Assembly: GCA_951802425.1 (NCBI GenBank)
Contig: OX637798.1
Location: 1,364,001-1,428,000, forward strand
DNA from: Clavaria fumosa
Lineage: Eukaryota; Basidiomycota; Agaricomycetes; Agaricales; Clavariaceae
DNA: 64,000 nt
Reading direction: 5' to 3'
The notes under the pieces are model-generated. The model had not been told where the DNA came from. It was given only the letters and a program-made list of their open reading frames with translations, and did no database searches. A program made the translations under genes and the position numbers. Every line of letters starts with the position of its first letter. Positions within the stretch are counted from its first letter, which is position 1. Of this stretch, positions 32,978 through 42,071 are shown piece by piece.

Positions 32978-33828
32978 TCACTCCAGTGTTTGATGTTCAT
33001 GAGTGTCGTCGTTGTCTGAGTCAGATGAAGATGAAGGGGTCAAGTCAGTGTCTATGACAACTACCCGTTTTCCACCAAGATCTTTGACACCATACTGCTC
33101 CTTTTTTCGTTTCTGCAAGCCATGGTCCATGGTTTCTACTTCGTTATTGTGCTTCCGCTTCGAACCTTTGTCACTCCGCGTCTTCCTCATCTGTTCTTGT
33201 ATCTCTCCAGAGTCAACCTTCCTCACATATTCTGCTTGTCTCTCTGCGAGTTCTTGTTGTGTGAGGGTGCAGAATTTGCAGGCACCATTTTGAATTGCAT
33301 GTGCGAGGGCTTGCAGTGTTGGGAGGCTCGTACTGAGATCGCTTGGGTTGGCCCATACAGGATGAGTCCATCCCTCAAGAGTGACCCCGTATTTGAGGAC
33401 AATGTCCTTCTCGTACTTGATGTACTGCATCACCGCATTTGGGTTGCCTGTGATGGTAACTATAAGATTGATCAGCATTGCAACAGGAATGTGACTACGA
33501 TGAGGATGCACTGAGCATGTTGTTGATACTGTCACGAATCTGTCCCTTAAGGTAATCAGCTTTTGCCTTTGACGTCTTGAGTGAATCTTTACTATTGTTA
33601 ATGTAATATTGTGCCTGCAGTGCATTGACCACATACTTGTAATATCAGACCCAGCAATTGCAAAGGCCTCGAGTTTGGCTCCCACCTCGGCCATATCCCA
33701 TCGCTTCTGGACAACCATCGTCAAGTATTTTTCAAGCTTGGGATTTGTGAAATACCACTGTGGGCTCATATGGAAGTTGGATGTTGATCTTACAATACAG
33801 AAAAACCCTTCAATTCCGACACGTGCAT
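32978..33828 (-). pseudogene. C-terminal exon of Agaricomycete orphan gene, split by E2
   Basis: Reads NARVGIEGFFCIVRS, FHMSPQWYFTNPKLEKYL, KLEAFAIAGSD, then NPNAVMQYIKYEKDIVLKYG, LEGWTHPVWANPSDLSTSLPTLQAL and an acidic/basic tail with a Ser/Asp run, stop at 32978. This corresponds to the C-terminal half of a family common in Agaricomycetes with no known function. Its first codons (NAR) abut the left end of element E2 at 33829. The N-terminal half is at 36790-37418 on the same strand. An intron at about 33650-33600 and another at about 33520-33460 probably remove the less family-like stretch around YLHVDTVNT/VSTTCSVH. Confidence 0.75.
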
Positions 33829-34084
33829 TCATCAGCAAACTGGGGGTGATACTGCAGTAGACTGCAGCAGTGCTGTGTAGATCTACATAGACCTGTAGAA
33901 GCCATAGACAACTTCCTGGTCTATGTAGAACTACATAGATACAGGCCTTTCTTATGTAGAACTATGTAGAACTACATAGATGGTGCTTCCTGCCTGCAAC
34001 CACCACCCCTCCCTTCCTTTGCACACCAGCTGCTGCAAATCAATGGCCCAAGTCCCCGTCATCGGTCTGTGACCGCGGTGGGGG

Positions 34085-35750
34085 GCCTGGGCTATTGCTG
34101 CTGCTGCTGCTGCTGCCGTTGCTACCGCCACCGCCGCCGCCGTCCGCCACTGTTGCTGCCGCCGCTGTTGTCGCTGCCGCTGCCGCTGCTGCTGCTGATG
34201 GCGCTGACGCCGCCGCCGCTGCTGCTGCTGCTGATGGCGCCGACACCGCCGCCGCTGCTGCTGCTGATGGTGCCAATGCCGCCGCCGCTGCTGCTGCTGA
34301 TGGCGCCGACGCCGCCGCTGCTGCCGCTGCTGCTGCTGCTGATGGCGCCGCTGCCGCCGCCGCTGCTGCTGCTGCTGATGGCGCCGACGCCGCCGCTGCT
34401 GCTGCTGCTGATGGCGCCGCTGCCGCCGCCGCTGCTGCTGCTGATGGCGCCGACGCCGCCACTGCTGCTGCTGCTGATGGCGCCAACACCGCCGCCACTG
34501 TTGCTGCTGCCGCCGCTGCTGCTGCTGCTGCTGATGGCGCTGCTGCCGCCGTTGCTGCCACCGCTGCCGCTGCTGCTGCTCATGGCGCCGCCGCCGCCGC
34601 TGCTGCTGATGGCGCCGCTGCCGCCGCTGCCGCTGCTGCTGCTGATGGCGCCGCTGCCGCCGCTGCCGCTGCTGCTGCTGATGGCGCCGACGCCGCCGCT
34701 GCTGCTGCTGCTGATGGCGCCGACGCCGCTGCTGCTGCTGCTGCTGATGGCGCCGACGCCGCCGCTGCCGCCGCTGCTGCTGCTGCTGATGGCGCCGCTG
34801 CCGCCGCCGCTGCTGCTGCTGATGGCGCCGACGCCGCCACTGCTGCTGCTGCTGATGGCGCCAACACCGCCGCCACTGTTGCTGCTGCCGCCGCTGCTGC
34901 TGCTGCTGCTGATGGCGCTGCTGCCGCCGTTGCTGCCACCGCTGCCGCTGCTGCTGCTCATGGCGCCGCCGCCGCCGCCGCTGCCGCTGCTGCTGCTGAT
35001 GGCACCGCTGCCGCCGCCGCCGCTGCTGCTGCTGATGGCGCCGACGCCGCCACCGCTGCTGCTGCTGATGGCGCCAATGCCGCCGCCGCTGCTGCTGCTG
35101 ATGGTGCCGACGCCACCGCCGCTGCTGCTGCTGATGGCGCCGACGCCACCGCTGCTGCTGCTGCTGATGGCGCTGATGCCGCCGCTGCTGCTGCTGCTGA
35201 TGGCGCCGCCGCCGCCGCTGCTGTTGCTGCCACCGCCGCCACCGCTGTTGCTGCCGCCGCTGCTGCTGCTGCTGCTGCTGCTGATGGCGCCGCCACCGCC
35301 GCTGCCGCTGTTTCTGTTGCCGCCGCCACCGCTGTTGCTGCCGCTGCCACCGCCACTGTTGCTGCTGCTGCTGCCACTGCTGTTGCTGCTGCCGCCGCTG
35401 CCGCTGTTGCTGCTGCCGCCGCTGCTGCTGATGGCGCCATTGCCGCCGCCGCTGTTGCTGCTGCTGCTGCTGCTGCCGCCGCCGCTGTTGCTGCTGCTGC
35501 TGCTGCTGCCGCCGCCGCTGTTGCTGCCGCCGCCGCCGCTGCTGTCCGCCACTGTTGCTGCCGCCGCTGTTGCCGCCGCTGCTGCTGCTGATGCCGCCGC
35601 CGCCGCTGCTGCTGCTGTTGATGCCGCCGCCACTGCTGCTGTTGATGCCGCCGCCGCTGCCACTGCTGCTGTTGATGCCGCCGCCGCCGCCGCTGCTGCT
35701 GTTGATGCCGCCGCCACCGCCGCTGCTGCTGTTGATGCTGCCGTCATCCG
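34085..35750. repeat. CTG/CCG block of E2 with internal segment duplication
   Basis: Units of the kind GCTGCTGCTGATGGCGCC alternate with GCCGCC runs. A segment of roughly 180 bases (about 34408-34590), including the rarer CACTGTTGCTGCTGCCGCC and GCTGCTGCTCATGGCGCC landmarks, recurs at about 34772-34975. Very long open frames exist on both strands (for example 33952-36594 minus and 34069-36195 plus), but they only reflect absence of stop triplets in this repeat. Confidence 0.85.
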
Positions 35751-35859
35751 TTGCCCTGTCAATAGTAAATTTACAACAAAAAAGAAAACTAAAACGAAAA
35801 AAAGGCGGGGGGGAGGGCACACCTGGTGGTTCCCACCCGTCGCTGCCGTTATTGTTTCT

Positions 35860-36150
35860 GGGGGGTGGGAGAAGAGAGGAGAGAGGGAGGAGAGAGGGAG
35901 AGGGAAAGGGAGAGGGAAAGGGAGAGATAGAGATGAGAGGGAGAGGGTGCTGCTGCCGCCGCTGAAGGAGAGGGAGAGAGGGGGGAGAGGGAGAGGGGGA
36001 GGAGAGGAAAGGGATAGAGGAGAGAGAGAGGGGGGGGTGGGGTGCGAGTGCCGCCGCCGCCGCCGTCGTCGTCATCGCCGTCATCGCGCCGCCACTGCCG
36101 CTGAAGGAGAGGGAGAGAGGGAGGAGAGGGAGAGGGGGGGATGCGAGAAA
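35860..36150. repeat. purine-rich GAGAGGG tract of E2
   Basis: Nearly pure A/G on the plus strand (GAGAGGGAGAGGG units). A similar purine-rich tract lies in E3 at about 39515-39910, also just right of the CTG/CCG block, so the order of blocks is shared between elements. Confidence 0.8.
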
Positions 36151-36789
36151 CCGGGTGGTGTTGACTTTGAAAAACTTCAACATCAGATCACATGATCTGA
36201 TACTGCAAAGGGGGTCCATGCATTTGTCATCGCACATCAGTGGCAGTGAGCGCGAGGGTGGCGGTGGTGAGTGCGAGGGCGGCGGTGGTGAGGGCAGCGG
36301 CGAGCGGTGGTGAGTGCGAGCGTGGTGGCGGTGAGCGTGAGCGCGGTGGCGGTGAGTGCGAGGGTAGCAGCAGCGAGGGCGGTGGCAGTGAGTGTGACAG
36401 TGGCAGCGAGCGTGACGGCAGTGGCGGTGAGCGCAACGGCGGCAGCGGTGAGCGCAACGGCAGTGGCAGTGAGTGCGAGGGGCGGCGGTGAGCGCAAGGG
36501 TGGCAGCGGTGGACCATGATGACAAGGGCAGCAGTGGACATGACAACACAACAAGTGGTAGCACAATGATGAGCAGCACCAGCAAACCTCCCAAACTTCA
36601 TGTATTACATGCATAATCAATATTGCACTGGCACACAAATTGAACACTGAATCAAGGCTTCAGAAAGGCTTTTCTGCACAATACTGCATAGAATACCTTA
36701 ATCTATGTAGAGCTACAGAGGCCTGCAGAAATACCCTCAATTCTATGGCTTCTATGGCTTCTACAGTACCAAAACAGGTTTTGCTGATG

Positions 36790-37418
36790 TTAAGACCCAA
36801 AAACTGGTGATATAAGCTGCTAAGAAGTGAGGAAAGGTGCAAAGACGAACCAGCATAGTCATGTTCTTCACAACATTTGAGACGTCTTGTATGTGACTTC
36901 GAGCAGTCACACGAGGAATCTTTTTTGCTACTTCTTTCTCAGCTTGGTGCTCAGCGGCTAAGAGTGCCTTCTGCTTGTGATCAAGTTCCCTATATTCGTC
37001 TCTGTTCTTCTCTTGGATTTCATTGAGAGAAAGTGGATGAGCGGTGTCTATGTCGAGTACAAAGATGAGTATAAGATGACTGATATACAAAGTCCATACC
37101 TTCATTCTCCTTATTTGACCCAGCCTTTTGCGCAATGAAAGCATTCCATGAATTCCCTTTTGACCATTCATAGATCATTCATGCTCCACCATGGAAAAAC
37201 AGATCAAGAAAATATCTCTGATTCTTGCCATATTTTTCAGATAGCTCAGCTGCTTTCGCAGCTGTCTGGGAGAAAAACTGGGCACATTCAGCATCTATCT
37301 CAGCTTGTTGCTGCTCCTGAGTAGCTTTCTGTTGTTTCTTCTGCTCTGCAGTAAGAGGAGCACGTTCGACTGGCGGACGTTGCCTGCCTGTTGCGATGGT
37401 CAGGCCGAGGGTAGGCAT
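36790..37418 (-). pseudogene. N-terminal exons of orphan gene split by E2
   Basis: ATG at 37418 (MPTLGLTIATGRQRPPVERAP). The first exon has a Gln/Glu-rich helix (EQKKQQKATQEQQQAEIDAE) and AAKAAELSEKYGKNQRYFLDLFFHGGA. Later exons read DTAHPLSLNEIQEKNRDEYRELDHKQKALLAAEH and RVTARSHIQDVSNVVKNMTML, then an intron ending CACCAG at about 36805. The exon that follows starts FLGL and is cut by E2. Removing E2 and one TT copy gives FLGLNARVGIEGFFC in frame with the C-terminal part at 33828-32978. The family is unnamed; function unknown. Confidence 0.75.
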
Positions 37419-37576
37419 GGTGGCACAACGGTGAATTTTTTTTTTTTTCAGCACAGATCATGTTCAACAAAATCACGTGAAACAAGAGTGTTGTATTTCA
37501 AGTTTTACCATACAAAGTGACTCAGAGATGCTGGCAGAAGAATTAAGAATGAATAGAAGTGAAAAAATTGCGTACT

Positions 37577-38191
37577 TCACACCTGATCAGCCACAAGATC
37601 CTTTGTCATTGCATTCACAAACTCCTGAGCAAGCATAGTAGTCGTCACTGAGTCTCCCTCAATCATGTCCATGATTGTTGCCAACCAATCCTTTTGGAGC
37701 TGTGAGTTAACAACTTCCTTTAGTGACTGATGGATACTCAGATCAATTCCATAGCGCTTGACCACAGCAGCTGTTGCTGGACCAAACGGAGTAGGAGCCT
37801 TGATGTGATAGCGAGTAATGGGAGATACGGGCAAAGTCGAAGGAGCTCGTGATGAGGGCGACGAGATAGAGCTAGGAGCGGGAGACGATATGGTACGACA
37901 GGGGGACGAGGGTGGTTGTGGCGACTGGGTAGCCGGTCTAGTTAAACGTTTTGCCCCAGGGCCGAATGATGAATGCGGATTTGCAGCCGGTGCGGGGAAC
38001 TTCGCATAATCATCCCGTTTTGCCTCAGTAAGCTGGCAAGTAAGCTTGTGTATCTTTTTCTGAAGTGACTCAACCAGTTGTTCATGCTTGGCCTCCGGAT
38101 TTGCGTCATCGCTGTCGGATGATTTGGCATAGTACGGCACGGTGGGACCTTTTCCCTTGCATGGTGAGCAAGAATGTGAATGTGCTTTCAA
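37577..38191 (-). CDS. hypothetical protein, Ser/Pro-rich
   Basis: Open frame with a coiled-coil stretch (HEQLVESLQKKIHKLTCQLTEAKRDD, about 38080-38005), a long Ser/Pro-rich region (about 37930-37810) and a helical C-terminus ending EFVNAMTKDLVADQV at 37577. No ATG opens this frame at the right place, so an upstream exon is expected, possibly the stretch at 38495-38300. It is head-to-tail with the split orphan gene and may be an upstream exon of the same locus. I do not recognise it. Confidence 0.45.
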   Translation of the reverse strand: MKAHSHSCSPCKGKGPTVPYYAKSSDSDDANPEAKHEQLVESLQKKIHKLTCQLTEAKRDDYAKFPAPAANPHSSFGPGAKRLTRPATQSPQPPSSPCRTISSPAPSSISSPSSRAPSTLPVSPITRYHIKAPTPFGPATAAVVKRYGIDLSIHQSLKEVVNSQLQKDWLATIMDMIEGDSVTTTMLAQEFVNAMTKDLVADQV

Positions 38192-38299
38192 TCAAACTTA
38201 GAACCTTTTAAAAGAAGAGATAAACTGAATACATATGTTGCTGAGATGCGTGCGAGGATGCCAGTGGCTCTGTTGCAGAGAGGGAGCCTGCAACTCGAC

Positions 38300-38495
38300 C
38301 AGGAAAAACGTAGCAAGACAAAGTAGGAGATGTTGGTGGCGGAATTAACAGGAGCGTAGCTTGTGATGAATAAAATCAGGGCCCTTCTTGTGACAATGGC
38401 CATCCAAGTTTCTTGGCAGACTCCTTCCATCGTGAGACAGTTGGAATGCCCACATGCTCGATGAAGAGTTGGACAATAGTAGCAATGGGAAGGTG
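38300..38495 (-). pseudogene. gene fragment next to E3
   Basis: On the minus strand the sequence reads HLPIATIVQLFIEHVGIPTVSRWKESAKKLGWPLSQEGP, which looks like real protein. It is cut at its upstream side by element E3 (38496), and a continuation may exist beyond 41248 (NKKARE). The second half contains stops. Identity unknown. Confidence 0.4.
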
Positions 38496-41247
38496 CATCA
38501 GGAAAAGTGCAAAGTGACTTAGGCAGTCTTAGACCTGTCTTAAGTTGGATTTAAGAAAAATTAAGACAAGTTGGACTAAGACAAGACTGTCTTAGTCTAA
38601 GACAATCCAATTTTCCAGATTTATCTTAGATACATCTTAATAATCTTGGCAGGCCTTAATGATTCTTAGCATCTGGCAGACCAAGAGGTATCAAGTATAA
38701 TTAAGAGCTGAAAGTTAGCCTTACAGCTACTGAATCTGACTGAAACCTGTCTTAAACATGTCAGGAAACATAAAACTTTCTTGACCAGCACTTGGCCCAA
38801 CTTCAATGATCTTAATCCTCAAATTAGACTCAACTTATTAGTATTCAAGTAGTTATTACGACAAATGTTCATTATGTTCTTAATGAAGTACAGTCAAGTA
38901 CACATAAGAACATATAAGGAGCCACCGCCGTTGCTGCTGCTGCCGCCGTCGCCGCCGCCGCTGCTGCTGCTGCCGCCGTTGCTGCTACTGCCGCCGTCGC
39001 TGCCGCCGCCGCCGCCGTTGCTACTGCTGCCGCCGTCGCTGCCGCCGCCGCCGCCGTTGCTACTGCTGCCGCCGTCGCTGCCGCCGCCGCCGTTGCTACT
39101 GCTGCCGCCGTCGCTGCCGCCGCCGCCGTTGCTACTGCTGCCGCCGTCGCTGCCGCCGCCGCCGTTGCTACTGCTGCCGCCGTCGCTGCCGCCGCCGCCG
39201 TTGCTACTGCTGCCGCCGTCGCTGCCGCCGCCGCTGCTGTTGTTGCCGCCGTCGCTGCCGCTGCTGTTGCTGCCGCTGCCGCCGTCGCTTTGCTGCTGCT
39301 GCCGCCGTTGCTGCTGTTGCTCCGTTGCCGCCGCCACCGCCGTTGCTGCTGCTGCTGCCGCCGCCGCCGCCGTCGATGTTGCTACCGTCGCCGCCACCAT
39401 CGACGTTGCTGCTGCCGCCGCCGCCGCCATCGATGTTGCTGCCGCCGCCGTCGATGTTGCTGCCGCCGCCATTGCGCCCTCACCATCACTCTGTAAAGAA
39501 TAAAATATGAAAAGAATATGAACAAAGAGGGAGAGGACGCACCTGATGGACCCTCCCTGAGGGTGCCGCCGCCGTCGTTGTCACCGGAGGAGAAAGAGGG
39601 GGAGAGGGCCGCCGCCGCCGCCGCCGTCATCGCTGGAGGAGAGAGGGTGAGGGTAAAGTGCCGCCGTCGTCGTCGCTGGAGGTGAGGGCGAGGGTGCCTT
39701 CGCCGTTATCGTCGTTGCTGGAGGTGAGGGTGAGGGTGCCGTTGTCGTTGCTGGGGATGAGATAGAGGGAGGAGAGAGAGAGAGAGGAGGGAGAGGGTGC
39801 CGCCGCCGTTGTTGTCATTGCTGAGGATGGGGGAGAGGAGAGGGAAAAGAGAAAAGGTGCCGCCGCCGTCGTCTCAAAGAGGCATGGGTGATGGTGGGAG
39901 GAGAACGAGAAGTTCAACATAGCAGCATGTGACGACTTTCTGAAGGTCGGAGTTTAAAATAAACACAACGCGGATCCGTTTCTGCACCCTCAGTAAATGT
40001 GTATAAATCATGAAAATATTAATATAAGCCATCCTAATAAGTGTTTATATCCTATCAAAATTTGAAGGTAATCCATTCATTGGTTGTCAAGAACCCACAG
40101 TTGTCATGCTGAGTTTGAAATTGCAGGAACTTCGCACTTCACAGGCAATGCTGACACAGCCTCACCCTGATTAGGCAGTACAAACTGCAAGTTCAATTCA
40201 GGTGAGGAAGTGAACATCTGAGGACTGAACCAAAGTTTGGATTCAGTGACCAGTTCAGACTGAACTTTGACTGCACTGTGGGGATCTTTGGCCATAAGGG
40301 TGCTCAAGCACTACACCTAAGACAACATTCATTCTAAGACCAACAGCAACAGCAGCATCAGCAGCAAAGCAGTGATGGTGACAGAAATACAGCAGTAGTG
40401 GCAAAGCAGTGACAGTGGTGGCAGCAGTGGCAATAGAGGTAGCAGTGGTGATGGTGGTGGCAATGGCAGTGGCAGCTTGTCTTATACATCTTAGCCATCT
40501 TAGCTGTCTTGTTGATATGTAGCTACAAGTAGCTACTAGCTACTTGTGTCAAGCTGGCTAAGGTGCTTTAAGCTGGCTAAGTTTAGCTATGTTTGGTTAA
40601 GAAAATTTGATGTTTCCTGATGCAGTAGATTAAGTCATTTTAAGACATTTGATTGAGACTCTGCTGGTCATCTTCTTGGTCTTGGCTTCAATGGCTTGGG
40701 TGCACCACTTCATTAAATTACATCTTAATATCTGAATGGTCTTAGAAAAGATATTACCTTAATAGCTAGATGAGCTGTACTTGCCACCTTATTTGGTCTT
40801 GGATTGGGTGGCACCCTCCTCTTTGTAATTACATCTGGATGGTCTTAGAAAAGATATTTTTCTTAAGTTTAAAGCTTGTCATCTAGCCATCTTATTTGGT
40901 CTTGGATTGGGTGAAACCATTTCTTAAAATTACATCTCAACTTCTGGATGGTCTTATGAAAGATATTATCTTAATGCCTGGACAGTCTTAGGACAGATGT
41001 TTTCTTAGGCATAGCACTTGAGCTCTTATACCATGGCTTTTCGCTCTTAGTACTATTTTCATCTGGTGCTTATAATCTTGGCTACTTGGTTATACTTATC
41101 ATGTCTTAGATTCCATTATTTATAAAAAAATTGAGACATCCCCAAGACAACTTTGTCATCTGAGACTGTCTTGATAGTCTTAATCACACATTTAAGATGG
41201 CTAAGTAAAGTTAAGTAATCATAAGTCACTTTGCACTTTTCCTGATG
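38496..41247. mobile_element. E3: CATCAG-ended trinucleotide-rich element, 2.75 kb
   Basis: Perfect 26-bp inverted ends: 38496-38521 begins CATCAGGAAAAGTGCAAAGT and goes on to GACTTA; the right end at 41222-41247 is its exact inverse. The flanking two bases are TG and GG, not identical, so a target duplication is not proven here. Subterminal regions are dense in CTTAA/CTTAG motifs (38521-38880 and 40480-41220). The core has a CCG/GTT/GCT block (38925-39475), a purine-rich tract (39515-39910), a CTTTCTGAAGGTCGGAG motif at about 39940 and a CAG-type stretch (40340-40470). No gene is supported. Confidence 0.75.
38925..39475. repeat. CCG/CTG block of E3
   Basis: A roughly 57-base unit (CGCCGCCGTTGCTACTGCTG then CCGCCGTCGCTGC) is repeated at least six times between about 38960 and 39230, followed by less regular CCG/GTT/GCT sequence. 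Leu/Pro-rich and Gly/Ser-rich frames result and are not genes. Confidence 0.85.
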
Positions 41248-42070
41248 GGCTCTCTGGCCTTTTTATTCCTTATTTTTTATTCCTTCTAGTGCTATCATAG
41301 TGGTCTGCGGATTCCATCTGCTTTTTATTTGGCGCAGTTCTACCCCAAACTTGCCCTGGCTCCTCCCCCGCCACTTCAAAATGGCTGTGCATATCGTCCT
41401 ATGGCATGCTGGACATGCTATTCCTAAGAGGATGTTGGCCGTCTGCTGTTCGCGCTGTGTTGCAATGACGTCGCTGCCATGGGCGACCTGCCCAAATCCC
41501 TCGAGATCATCAGGACGCTGTATTTGCAGGACCTAAGGAACATTGCGATATGGTTGATCACAAAGCCAAACTTTTTCTCTTTCTTTTGGCTCTTGCTCTC
41601 AGCTTGAGCTTCAGTCGCTGATTGCACTGGGACGATAGACGATTACCCAACTCCTGGACACGGTAAGCAGCCTAAGTTGGACGAGGCTTAGACATGAGTT
41701 ATCTGACTCTTGCATCATTTTTGCTGAGGTTGATGTGTGGTTGGGTGATTGTAGCGTGGTGGACCGATTGGAAGGAGAACTCATGATCGGACTAGAAAAC
41801 ACGCATCTTGTCCAGCTGCTGTGCAAATTTGGCTTCATCAACGAACAGCCGGAGTGAGCCCTCTCGCCAACGTTTCTATCGTCATCCCTACATGCGGCTC
41901 AGAGGTAAGTTATCTGGCTCTTGCATCAGTCACTTAGGCTGATTGCTTTGATTATAGTGCTGTGGACTGATTGGAAGGGGAACTCGTGAGCGAACTGGAA
42001 AATGCCCATCCCATCAGGCTGTGCAAATTCAGCTTCATCGATGAACGGCCAAGCAATTCCTCCTGCCAAC
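41248..42070. other. unassigned region with 215-bp tandem duplication
   Basis: Between E3 and the Copia LTR. A segment containing GTTATCTGACTCTTGCATCA, GTGGACYGATTGGAAGG and GGCTTCATCRACGAACRGCC occurs at about 41697-41855 and again, diverged, at about 41906-42055. Open frames are short; I recognise no protein. It may be the remains of the gene cut by E3. Confidence 0.5.
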
Positions 42071-42071
42071 A

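Larger units (their letters stand above)
33829..36789. mobile_element. E2: CATCAG-ended trinucleotide-rich element, 2.96 kb
   Basis: Left end CATCAGCAAACTGGGGGTGA (33829), right end the inverse of CATCAGCAAAACCTGTTTTG (36789); the ends share CATCAGCAAA and, further in, TACTGYAG. TT flanks both sides (33827-33828 and 36790-36791). Subterminal regions hold repeated TCTACATAG / AGAAGCCATAG motifs. The core has a CTG/CCG block (34085-35750), a purine-rich GAGAGGG block (35860-36150), a partial palindrome (36165-36200) and a GGTGAGTGCGAGGG block (36240-36510). No credible gene inside. It separates two halves of one host gene. Confidence 0.75.

Noticed and set aside
32403..32993. Several overlapping Thr/Ser/Tyr/Leu-rich frames
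   Set aside because: They follow the TCTACRTC minisatellite; none has a recognisable protein pattern.
33952..36594. Very long open frames (up to 880 codons) on both strands in the E2 CTG/CCG block
   Set aside because: They exist because CTG, CCG, GCC and similar triplets give no stops in most frames. Products are Gln/Arg, Ala, Ser/Gly or Leu/Pro homopolymer-like and several frames are open at once. No introns, start context or conserved domain.
38865..39510. Open frames in the E3 CCG block and in the E1 blocks at 13201-14568 and 18915-19418
   Set aside because: Same composition effect as in E2; low-complexity translation in many frames.
13086..41247. E1-E3 as LTR elements or Helitrons
   Set aside because: Ends are inverted, not direct; no TG..CA LTR structure, no Rep/helicase gene and no CTRR end. 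Cut-and-paste type fits better.
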